Shown here: positions 17,046-24,483 of the stretch, one piece after another
Layout: the number at the start of each line of letters is the position of its first letter
How positions within the stretch are numbered: position 1 is the first letter of the stretch
Source: Candidatus Ornithomonoglobus merdipullorum
Lineage (GTDB): Bacteria; Bacillota; Clostridia; UBA1381
Direction: 5' to 3'
Assembly: GCA_018714695.1 (NCBI GenBank)
Contig: DVNB01000102.1
Location: 1 to 41,165, forward strand
DNA: 41,165 nt
Program-made: the position numbers and the translations under genes
The notes under the pieces: model-generated
Databases searched by the model: none
Told to the model about the DNA's origin: nothing
The model's input: the letters and a program-made list of their open reading frames with translations, nothing else

Positions 17046-19061
17046 TCATGAGAGATCGAGCATCTCCATATACTGCGAGCCTTTCTCGGCAATATATTTT
17101 TTGCGGCTCTGCAAATTATCGCCCAGAAGGATGTCGAACATCATCGACGTTCTCTCCGCGCTCTCCGGCGTTACGCGTATAAGCCGTCTTGTAGCCGGAT
17201 GCATCGTCGTAAGGCTCATCATTTCAGGCTGGTTCTCGCCGAGTCCCTTTGAGCGCTTTATGTCGTAATCATCCTTGTCCTTTGAAAGGCCGTCGGCGGT
17301 GAGCGACGATACTATCTCGTCTTTATCGCCGTCGGTATAGGCGAAATGCTTTTCGCCCTTTCTCTTTCCCTTGGTGATCGTTATTTCGTAGAGCGGCGAT
17401 TCTGCGATATACACCTTTCCGACCTCTATAAGCGTCGGCATCAGACGGTATATCATCGTCAGAAGCAGCGTCCTTATATGGAATCCGTCAACGTCGGCGT
17501 CAGTGCAGATTATGACCTTGTCCCAGCGCAGATTGTCGAGATCGAAGCTGTCGAGATTCTTGTTGTGAGCCGATTTTATCTCAACGCCGCAGCCCAGTAC
17601 CTTTATGAGGTCTACTATGACGTCGCTTTTGAATATCTTCGGATAGTCCGCCTTTAAGCAGTTCAGTATCTTTCCGCGTATCGGCATTATCGCCTGGAAC
17701 GACGCGTCGCGCGCCAGCTTGCATGAGCCCAGCGCCGAATCACCCTCCACGATGTATACCTCGCGCTTAGTAACGTCCTTGCTTCGGCAGTCGACGAATT
17801 TTTCGACTCTGTTGGTCACATCCATTGAGCCGGTGAGCTTTTTCTTTATGTCAATCCTTGCTCTTTCAGCGTTCTCGCGGCTCCTTTTGTTTACAAGCAC
17901 CTGGTTTGAGATCTTTTCCGCGTCTGCCTTGTTCTCGATAAAGTACACCTCGAGCTGGTGGCGCAGGAATTCCGTCATCGCGTCCTGGATGAACTTGTTG
18001 TTTATAGCCTTCTTTGTCTGGTTCTCGTAGCTCGTCTGTGTGGAGAACGAGTTTATCACGAGCGCGAGACAGTCCGCGACATCGCCGAAGGTTATCTTTG
18101 ACTCGTTTTTGTTGTATTTACCGTTTTGTTTAAGGTACTGGTCTATCGAGTATACGAAGGCGTTCCTCACAGCCTTGTCGGGTGAGCCGCCGTGCTCGAG
18201 AAAGCTTGAGTTATGGTAGTATTCAAGCATGTTCACACGGTTCGAGAAACAGAAGGCTATCTGCATTTTCATCTTATAGTCGTCCTTGTCCTCGCGGTCG
18301 CGGCCCTCTCGCTCGCATTCCCAGGACTCAACCGTTGTGAGCGCGTCGTCTCCTACCGCCTCGCTGAGGTAATCCACTATACCGTGCTCATAGTAATATT
18401 CGGTCTTTTCCATTCCGTTGGGGGTCTCGTCATAGAGAACAAATCTGAGCCCCGCGTTTACCATTGCCTGCTTGTTCAGTATATCCTTGTAGAACTCTAT
18501 CGGGATATTTATATCGGTGAAAACCTCGGTGTCAGGCTTCCAGCGCTGTACTGTTCCGGTATTTGCGGTGCGCACCGGCTCTTTTTTGAGTCCGCCGATA
18601 TTTTTCCCTTTTTCAAAATGCAGGGTGTAGCGTGTTTTGTCACGTATCACCTCAACATCCATGTACTCCGACGAATACTGCGTGGCACAGGCTCCGAGTC
18701 CGTTGAGACCGAGACTGTATTCATACATACCGCCCTTGTTGTTCTCGTATTTTCCGCCGGCGTAAAGCTCGCAGTAGACGAGCTCCCAGTTATAGCATTT
18801 TTCCGATTCGTTGTAGTCGAGCGGGACGCCGCGGCCGTGGTCGCGCACCTCTATCGAGTTGTCGGCAAAACGCGTGACTTCGATGAGATCGCCGTATCCC
18901 TCGCGGGCCTCGTCTATGGAGTTTGACAGGATCTCGAAGAAGGAATGCTCGCATCCTTCAAGACCGTCCGAGCCGAAGATGACCGCGGGACGAAGTCTTA
19001 CACGCTCCTCGTCCTTCAGCTTGATTATGGATTCATTGCTGTATTCATCCTTTTTTGGCAT
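17046..19061 (-). CDS. parE: Type IIA DNA topoisomerase subunit B, ParE/GyrB-like
   Basis: A 671-residue ATPase/TOPRIM subunit. The GHKL ATPase motifs are EILSNSIDEA (Asn47), RDHGRGVP (Asp74) and GLNGLGA (119-124); the ATP-sensing QTK lies at 348-350. The TOPRIM metal-binding residues are in VEGDSALGS (439-445) and DADVDG (521-526), with PIRGKILN and SKGLGE also present. Its length is close to ParE and short Gram-positive GyrB. It is the first gene of the run with parC-like and has its own promoter. An 83-base spacer to parC carries an imperfect GC-rich hairpin, possibly an attenuator or processing site. Confidence 0.9.
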   Translation of the reverse strand: MPKKDEYSNESIIKLKDEERVRLRPAVIFGSDGLEGCEHSFFEILSNSIDEAREGYGDLIEVTRFADNSIEVRDHGRGVPLDYNESEKCYNWELVYCELYAGGKYENNKGGMYEYSLGLNGLGACATQYSSEYMDVEVIRDKTRYTLHFEKGKNIGGLKKEPVRTANTGTVQRWKPDTEVFTDINIPIEFYKDILNKQAMVNAGLRFVLYDETPNGMEKTEYYYEHGIVDYLSEAVGDDALTTVESWECEREGRDREDKDDYKMKMQIAFCFSNRVNMLEYYHNSSFLEHGGSPDKAVRNAFVYSIDQYLKQNGKYNKNESKITFGDVADCLALVINSFSTQTSYENQTKKAINNKFIQDAMTEFLRHQLEVYFIENKADAEKISNQVLVNKRSRENAERARIDIKKKLTGSMDVTNRVEKFVDCRSKDVTKREVYIVEGDSALGSCKLARDASFQAIMPIRGKILNCLKADYPKIFKSDVIVDLIKVLGCGVEIKSAHNKNLDSFDLDNLRWDKVIICTDADVDGFHIRTLLLTMIYRLMPTLIEVGKVYIAESPLYEITITKGKRKGEKHFAYTDGDKDEIVSSLTADGLSKDKDDYDIKRSKGLGENQPEMMSLTTMHPATRRLIRVTPESAERTSMMFDILLGDNLQSRKKYIAEKGSQYMEMLDLS

Positions 19062-19125
19062 TGCTATCTACCTTTCGATCAATAGTATAGTCTGCGCGTC
19101 GTATAAACGCACATATCCCGCTAAT

Positions 19126-19154
19126 ATTTTATACTAAAATGAGTGATTTGTCAA
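19126..19154 (-). promoter_or_regulatory. parE promoter
   Basis: TTGACA (19149-19154), 17 bases, TAAAAT (19126-19131) on the minus strand, about 65 bases upstream of the parE ATG. It probably drives the whole parE-to-MATE run. Confidence 0.75.
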
Positions 19155-19212
19155 ATGTAAATTTTGGGATAGAGGTTCGGACACGATATGTTAACAATTA
19201 ATTAAAAAAATC

Positions 19213-19241
19213 TTGATTTTTATATGCGGCTGTGATATACT
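19213..19241 (+). promoter_or_regulatory. Promoter with extended -10 for the copper-amine-oxidase-N gene
   Basis: TTGATT (19213-19218), 17 bases, TATACT (19236-19241) preceded by TGA. It lies 35 bases before the start codon. Confidence 0.7.
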
Positions 19242-19276
19242 GGTTATCGGATCAAAACAAAAGGAGGATCAGGATA

Positions 19277-21139
19277 ATGAAAAACAAGGTAACGGCTGTC
19301 GTGGCAGCGCTGGCTGTCGCATGCCCTCTTTGCGCGTTTGCAGCTGAGGGAGAGGCGGCGGACAGAGTGGAGATCGATTTTGCCGTAGGGGACAACGTGC
19401 TCATGGTAAACGGAGAGCCGCTCGAGGTAACTGCGCCTTACGTTGTGGGCGAGGGTACAACGCTCGTTCCCGTAAGGGTAATAACCGAGGCTTTCGGAGC
19501 TGACGTGGGATGGGACGGAGACACACAGACCGTAACACTCGATTATCCCGGCGTGAGTATAACGCTCAGGATAGGTTCAGCCGAGGCTCAAGTGAACGAT
19601 CATACCGAACAGCTTGCCGCCGCGCCGGAGCTTTATGAGGGTGTGACGATGGTGCCTTTAAGATTCATAAGCGAGACGTTTGACGCGTCGGTGAACTGGG
19701 ACAGCGAAACAAGCAGGATAACGGTTGTAAAGGAGCCGCACGAGGAACAGGCGCAGATCCAAGCCGGTACCGACAAGGCGTATGTCGGTGACAGCTATTA
19801 CGGCTGGTCGATGAAGAACCCGACCATAATGGAGATGGAAGACCGCAGTTTTGACGGAAGAGAGACATTTTTTGCGAATGAGAGCGGAGGCATAGCGATA
19901 GCCATAGCGGAGATGGACGAGGATGATACGGCTGACGACGTCTATAACAGTACAAGAGCTCTCGTGGGAAACATGACTATATCGATAGCCGACAGGAGCA
20001 CAGATGAGAATGGGAATACGATGATCCATTTCAGAGCGAAGAATAATGAGACGACATATGATCTTCTGGCGGCGATAAAGAGCGGCGAGCTGTACACGGT
20101 CATGACGATCTGCAACAATGACGCGGCGGATATGGAAGATATAATGGACATCGCGTCCAGTTTTTCCGTTTCGGCGCGGGATGACATGTATGATATGTCG
20201 AATATAGAAAATGGCAGCAGGACGTTCACAGATGAATATATGGGAGTATCTCTGAAACTTCCGGCGGATTATTATAGCGTGGAGCTTGATTCGACTAACA
20301 GGTTCCAATTCGCAAGCAGAAACAACGAGGCCAGCTACGTTGCGCTTTCGGTATATTCCAAGAGCGACACCGTAACGGCGGAAAAGCTTGCAGCAGCGGA
20401 CCGTGAGTATAATATCTCTGTAATGAACCCGTCGATCACATCTGCAACGGAGGTGGTCGATACGAAGGCTGCCGGCGTGCCGGCAAAACAGTATACTCTG
20501 ACAGTGAACGGCGCAGGCACAAGAGGCAAATTCGTCATGAAGGATACATTCTTTGAGATCGGTGACTATGTGTACAATCTCGGATGTCAGACGTCTGTTG
20601 AAAGTGAGGCGGATGCCATTATCGCAAGCGTTTCCGCGGAGAAACTCGACGCGGGAAGCGTCGGGACTATACTGAAGGATGTATCACCGGTCGGAGACAG
20701 GGATCTCGAGCTTGGCTCGGCGGAGCTGACTCTGCCGGAGGGCTGGAGCGTGATCGAAGCTTTGTCAGATTCGGACAGCGCGATCCTAACCAACGGCAAT
20801 GCAAGTGTTACGGTCATGGAGCTTGACGGAGCTGATACGCAGAATATGCAGAGCTTTTTAAATGACATCTCCTCACATGACAGCTTGTGGGAGCAGTACG
20901 GCGGTGATGATACGCTTGTAACTATCGTTCCGGGGAGCGTGAAGACGGCGGAGCTCGGCGGAAGGACTTTTTATACGTCGGAGGCGCGCTTTGAGTATGA
21001 GGATATGACGATGTATGACACGTTATATGCCGCAGTGATCGGCAATAAGGGGTACTTATTCAACTACAGCCGCCTGGATGTATATTACGGCGGAGCGTAT
21101 GATGAAGCAGCCGAGGCGATAGTCTCGAGCTTGAAATAA
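19277..21139 (+). CDS. Exported protein with copper amine oxidase N-terminal domain
   Basis: A 620-residue secreted protein. A signal peptide (cleavage after about AFA, residue 22) is followed by a copper-amine-oxidase-N domain (about residues 35-155). That domain is recognisable by VMVNG-like repeats, TTLVPVRVITEAFGADVGWD and its second copy TMVPLRFISETFDASVNWD. These domains are common in wall-associated proteins of Clostridia and are not themselves oxidases. The rest appears to hold three PsbP/DUF1795-like beta modules (about 170-310, 325-470 and 485-620). The upstream frame is open, but AAGGAGG fixes the ATG at 19277. It is monocistronic with its own promoter and terminator. Function unknown. 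Confidence 0.82.
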   Translation: MKNKVTAVVAALAVACPLCAFAAEGEAADRVEIDFAVGDNVLMVNGEPLEVTAPYVVGEGTTLVPVRVITEAFGADVGWDGDTQTVTLDYPGVSITLRIGSAEAQVNDHTEQLAAAPELYEGVTMVPLRFISETFDASVNWDSETSRITVVKEPHEEQAQIQAGTDKAYVGDSYYGWSMKNPTIMEMEDRSFDGRETFFANESGGIAIAIAEMDEDDTADDVYNSTRALVGNMTISIADRSTDENGNTMIHFRAKNNETTYDLLAAIKSGELYTVMTICNNDAADMEDIMDIASSFSVSARDDMYDMSNIENGSRTFTDEYMGVSLKLPADYYSVELDSTNRFQFASRNNEASYVALSVYSKSDTVTAEKLAAADREYNISVMNPSITSATEVVDTKAAGVPAKQYTLTVNGAGTRGKFVMKDTFFEIGDYVYNLGCQTSVESEADAIIASVSAEKLDAGSVGTILKDVSPVGDRDLELGSAELTLPEGWSVIEALSDSDSAILTNGNASVTVMELDGADTQNMQSFLNDISSHDSLWEQYGGDDTLVTIVPGSVKTAELGGRTFYTSEARFEYEDMTMYDTLYAAVIGNKGYLFNYSRLDVYYGGAYDEAAEAIVSSLK

Positions 21140-21161
21140 ATTCTGGTTTTGCAGCGGATGA

Positions 21162-21200
21162 TGACTGCCGGGATCGAACGGTCCGGGCGGTCATTTTTTT
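21162..21200 (+). terminator. Rho-independent terminator
   Basis: TGACTGCCGG (21162-21171) pairs with CCGGGCGGTCA (21183-21193), with one bulge and one G-U pair, followed by seven T residues. Confidence 0.9.
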
Positions 21201-21205
21201 GTTTT

Positions 21206-21223
21206 CAGACTTTTAAAAGTCTG
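21206..21223. repeat. Perfect 18-base palindrome
   Basis: CAGACTTTTAAAAGTCTG is fully self-complementary with no spacer. It lies just after a terminator and about 100 bases before the promoter of the YkgJ-like gene, so it may be a protein-binding site. No regulator is identified. Confidence 0.6.
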
Positions 21224-21320
21224 TTCACAGTGTGCGGTGACCGTTTTTGTGCAAAGTTTATGTTAATTACCGTATGCGGTGTACACTTATTTGCAAAGTG
21301 AGGAATTTCGAAAATAGGTC

Positions 21321-21349
21321 TTGTTTTATGCGGGCAGATATGATATAAT
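21321..21349 (+). promoter_or_regulatory. Promoter of the YkgJ-like gene
   Basis: TTGTTT (21321-21326), 17 bases, TATAAT (21344-21349) with TGA before it (extended -10). The leader after it contains a CGCGCC/GGCGCG hairpin (21360-21389). Confidence 0.65.
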
Positions 21350-21433
21350 ATGTGCGATACGCGCCGATAGAAACACCCGCTGCGGCGCGCTTGATATAGG
21401 GTAGATACGAATTGTTTATATTTGAGGGATAAG

Positions 21434-21952
21434 ATGAACAGTGCATATGTTTATTTGCAGTTATACAGATTGTTTGATGAAAATACGCCCATACCGGCTG
21501 ACTGCGGAAAGCTTTGTTCCGCGGCATGCTGCAGCGGCGACGACGCGGGAATGTTTCTTTTCCCGGGCGAGGCAGAGGTGTATAAGCTCCTGAGACCGGA
21601 GGGGTTTAAGATAGAGCTGTCAGATCTTGAATATGACGATAACGGGAAGCGCAGGAGGACACCGATACTTTTCTGTGAAGGCAGCTGCGACAGGTATGAA
21701 AGACCGCTGGCATGCAGGATATTCCCGCTTACACCGGTTCTGGACGATAAAGGAAGAATAGATATAATAGTTGACCCCAGGGCAAAAAGTGTTTGCCCGC
21801 TCGCAAAGACGATGCGTGTCGGCGAATTTGACAGCGGGTTCGTTCGGGCTGTAAGACGCTCGTTCCTGCTGCTTTCGAAGAACAGGCATGTGAGGGCTTT
21901 TTTGGAAGAATACACGAAATATATTAACGAGTTCAACAGATTTTTCGGATGA
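21434..21952 (+). CDS. YkgJ-type cysteine cluster protein
   Basis: A 172-residue protein with the zinc- or iron-chelating cysteine pattern of the YkgJ/Fli(B)-like family. It has CGKLCSAACC near residue 25, CEGSCDRYERPLACRIFPL near residue 80, and a later VCPLA. The eight or so cysteines suggest a bound metal or Fe-S cluster; no enzymatic reaction is assigned to close relatives. A TTG exists four codons upstream, but GAGGG positions the ATG at 21434. It is followed 34 bases later by the VanW gene and may be co-transcribed with it. Confidence 0.8.
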   Translation: MNSAYVYLQLYRLFDENTPIPADCGKLCSAACCSGDDAGMFLFPGEAEVYKLLRPEGFKIELSDLEYDDNGKRRRTPILFCEGSCDRYERPLACRIFPLTPVLDDKGRIDIIVDPRAKSVCPLAKTMRVGEFDSGFVRAVRRSFLLLSKNRHVRAFLEEYTKYINEFNRFFG

Positions 21953-21986
21953 ATTTCAGAGTTATCAATGAAAGGAAGGACGATCG

Positions 21987-23894
21987 ATGGGCTTCTTGAG
22001 AAAGAAAAAGAACAGAGGACAGGAAGAATTCAGTGAAGAGTATGCGGGTGAGGAGATCACCGAAGCGGCAGAAGATGAAGAGATCGATTATATAGATGAT
22101 GAAGAGGATGATTTTTCGCCTGCAAGGCATGTGAAAAAGGCGGAGCGCAGCGAGTTTCGTGCCGCCGCAGACGCGAATGCGGCTGAAACGATCGCGGAGC
22201 GGGAGAGCGCGGATGAGGGCAGCTTTGAGCCTTTGAATGAGAGCGGCGAACAGGATATCGCGGAGACTGAGAATGAGGCTGCGGAGGAAGAAGCTTCGGA
22301 GCGCGATAGCGGCAGCGGATTTGACGATGTTGACGATTTCGGAGAATACAGCGCCGGTCATGATGAGACCGATAACGAGGAGAGCGGCGATGATACGGCT
22401 GAGGATGACGAGGAGCTTGCGGTGCCGGAGAAGAAGAAAAGAAGAGGCGTTAACAAAAAGGTATTGAAGGGTATCGGGATAGGCGCCGGTGTGGTCGTCG
22501 GAGCATGTCTTTGCGTATATGTATACGCGTGTGCGACGGTGCCGAAGGATGCGATAATGAAGAACGTGTTCATCGAAGGGATCGATGTGAGCGGTCTGAC
22601 GCGTGAGGAGGCTGTCGAAAAGCTCCAGTCGGCTGCGCTTCTTGACGATACCAAGATAACGCTGCGCTGCAGCTCGCAGACGTTTGAGATAAACGGCGCC
22701 GATGTAGGTCTTTCCGCGAGGATCGATGAGACCGTTGATAAGGCGATGCGCTACGGAAAGACGGGAAATATACTGGTAGATGGCTTTGCAAATACGCTTC
22801 AGCTCATGTCGCAGAAGGAGATAGTGCCGGACGCGGAGGCGGACGAGGCGGTAATAAGAGAAAAGCTGGTAGAGTTCGGGCGTCAGATATACGGCGAGCG
22901 CGTTGAGCATTCGCTGGAGTTCGGCGATGGTGTAGTTATTGCAACGCCGGGAAAAACAGGCTTCGATAATAATACCGATACGGCATATGAGGAGGTAAAG
23001 GCGGCTCTTAACAACGAGCAGTTTACCGATATAGATGTTACGCTGAATGCCGGTCCGCCGGAGGCTCTCACTGTGGAACGTGTCGACGGCTTTACATATT
23101 GTGATCCGATCGATGCGTACTACAGCTACAGCGGAAACGAAGTGATGGTGATAAAAGAGGTCCCGGGACGCTACATAAACCGTGACGAGGTCGCAAACCT
23201 CGTGACACAGGTGTATGAGGGCGGACCGAAGGTCAACATACCGTATTACGCTTCGACTGCGGCGGTGACGGCGGATGTTCTGCAGGCTAAGCTCTTCAAC
23301 GCGACGATCGCATCGTATTCAACGAGCTACGGTTCTTCGAATTCGAACAGACGCGCGAATATCGCGCGTGCCGCGAGCCAGATAAACGGCGTGGTCCTTG
23401 CTCCGGGGCAGGTATTCTCGTTCAACGACACTGTCGGACCGCGAACGGTGGCTAATGGGTTCTATACCGCAAAGGAATATGTAAACGGTGAAACTGTTGA
23501 CGGTATAGGCGGAGGAACGTGTCAGGTTAGTTCGACGCTTTACAATGCCGTGCTTTATTCGGATCTCTCGATAGTTTCGAGAACGAATCACATGTTCCCG
23601 GTAGGCTACTGCCCGAACGGACAGGACGCTACGGTCGCGGATTCGGGCGTTGACTTCAAGTTCATGAACAGCATGGATTATCCGATAAAGATCTCGGCAG
23701 TGACAAGCGGCGCCACGATAACGGTGAGCATCATAGGCACGCAGCGCGACGTGCCGCGTACGGTAAAGATCGAGAATACGTCAAAGGCTGTGGGAGAGGA
23801 CACTTTGGTGCATTCGGTGAGGTATGTATACGATCCTGCCGGCAATCTTATAAGCAGCGATGATCTGGGCAACAGCTACTATATGGCACATTAA
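21987..23894 (+). CDS. VanW family protein with acidic cytoplasmic region
   Basis: A 635-residue membrane-anchored protein. Residues 1-150 are very acidic and low-complexity and probably disordered in the cytoplasm. A basic KKKRRG stretch precedes one transmembrane helix (about 160-182). Outside are a YkuD-associated/PG-binding-4-like domain (about 195-400, starting VFIEGIDVSGLTREEA) and the VanW core (about 435-575) with APGQVFSFNDTVGP and GIGGGTCQVSSTLYNA. VanW proteins occur in some vancomycin-resistance clusters and widely in spore formers. They are linked to peptidoglycan or spore coat, but without known chemistry. No vanHAX genes are nearby, so resistance is not implied. GGAAGGA precedes the start. 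Confidence 0.9.
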   Translation: MGFLRKKKNRGQEEFSEEYAGEEITEAAEDEEIDYIDDEEDDFSPARHVKKAERSEFRAAADANAAETIAERESADEGSFEPLNESGEQDIAETENEAAEEEASERDSGSGFDDVDDFGEYSAGHDETDNEESGDDTAEDDEELAVPEKKKRRGVNKKVLKGIGIGAGVVVGACLCVYVYACATVPKDAIMKNVFIEGIDVSGLTREEAVEKLQSAALLDDTKITLRCSSQTFEINGADVGLSARIDETVDKAMRYGKTGNILVDGFANTLQLMSQKEIVPDAEADEAVIREKLVEFGRQIYGERVEHSLEFGDGVVIATPGKTGFDNNTDTAYEEVKAALNNEQFTDIDVTLNAGPPEALTVERVDGFTYCDPIDAYYSYSGNEVMVIKEVPGRYINRDEVANLVTQVYEGGPKVNIPYYASTAAVTADVLQAKLFNATIASYSTSYGSSNSNRRANIARAASQINGVVLAPGQVFSFNDTVGPRTVANGFYTAKEYVNGETVDGIGGGTCQVSSTLYNAVLYSDLSIVSRTNHMFPVGYCPNGQDATVADSGVDFKFMNSMDYPIKISAVTSGATITVSIIGTQRDVPRTVKIENTSKAVGEDTLVHSVRYVYDPAGNLISSDDLGNSYYMAH

Positions 23895-23905
23895 GACGAT
23901 GGGCT

Positions 23906-23970
23906 GCCGTTTTTGGCGCGGATCATAGTCCCGGTCCATGGATCAAACGGCTCTCGTGAAGAGTTGAGAG
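23906..23970 (+). other. Two hairpins after the VanW gene
   Basis: GCCGTTT (23906-23912) pairs with AAACGGC (23945-23951) over an inner GATCAT/ATgGATC pairing. Next CTCTC (23951-23955) can pair with GAGAG (23966-23970). No U tract follows, so this is not a standard terminator. The rest of the 23895-24037 gap holds nothing else recognisable. Confidence 0.4.
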
Positions 23971-24037
23971 GTGCGTAAATTTGTTAATTTAAGCTAAATT
24001 GCAGACGAAATTCACGTTAATTTATGCAAGTTAGCTA

Positions 24038-24066
24038 TTGCAATCGGCACGATTATGTGGTATTAT
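24038..24066 (+). promoter_or_regulatory. Promoter of the gatCAB-aspS operon
   Basis: TTGCAA (24038-24043), 17 bases, TATTAT (24061-24066). The start site would be near 24073, about 118 bases before the gatC start. Confidence 0.65.
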
Positions 24067-24090
24067 ATTATATATTAAGTGCAGCAACGG

Positions 24091-24140
24091 CGCTGTGCGC
24101 TCAGGGATGATGCATCCTTTTGAGTGCGCGGCGCTTTTTT
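24091..24140 (+). terminator. Attenuator-like terminator in the gatC leader
   Basis: A 13-base-pair GC-rich stem (three G-U pairs) with an extended upper stem AGGGAT/ATCCTT and a short loop ends in GCGC followed by six T residues. It lies between the promoter and gatC, so full-length transcripts must read through it. No T-box hallmark (AGGGTGG) is present. Confidence 0.7.
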
Positions 24141-24190
24141 ATTTCGAATTTTGCGGCGGTCTGAGACGCCGGGGAAAGGATGAGATTCTT

Positions 24191-24469
24191 ATGGTAGATG
24201 AAAAGCTTACAGCGCATCTGGCCGAGCTCTCGAAGCTTGAGTTCACCGATGCGGAGCTTGCCGAAATGACAAAGGACATGACGGATATAATCGGTCTTAT
24301 GGATAAGGTATGCGGATTTGACGGAAGCGTAAAGCCGTACACGCTTGATCCCGTGGATTACAATGAGCTGCGCTGCGACGAGCATGCGGAGTCGTATCCG
24401 AACGGGGAGATACTCGGGAATGCCAAGAATGTAAAGAATGACAGCTTTGTGGTCCCGAAGGTAGTTTAA
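24191..24469 (+). CDS. gatC: Asp-tRNA(Asn)/Glu-tRNA(Gln) amidotransferase subunit C
   Basis: A 92-residue GatC, the small belt-like subunit that stabilises GatA against GatB. The family pattern HLAELSKLEFTDAELAEMTKDM near the start and the C-terminal NGEILGNAKNVKNDSFVVPK (standard end of GatC) are clear. The ATG at 24191 lies about 10 bases after AAAGGA, slightly long spacing, but it gives the normal N terminus. It is first of four genes in order C-A-B-aspS and is followed 14 bases later by gatA. Confidence 0.95.
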   Translation: MVDEKLTAHLAELSKLEFTDAELAEMTKDMTDIIGLMDKVCGFDGSVKPYTLDPVDYNELRCDEHAESYPNGEILGNAKNVKNDSFVVPKVV

Positions 24470-24483
24470 GGAGGTAAGGCCGG

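Noticed and set aside
21987-23894. Vancomycin-resistance locus
   Set aside because: Only a VanW-family protein is present; there are no vanH, ligase, vanX or two-component genes.
23895-24190. T-box riboswitch for gatCAB-aspS
   Set aside because: No AGGGTGG box or specifier-type stem was seen, and the leader after the likely start site is too short for a normal T-box.
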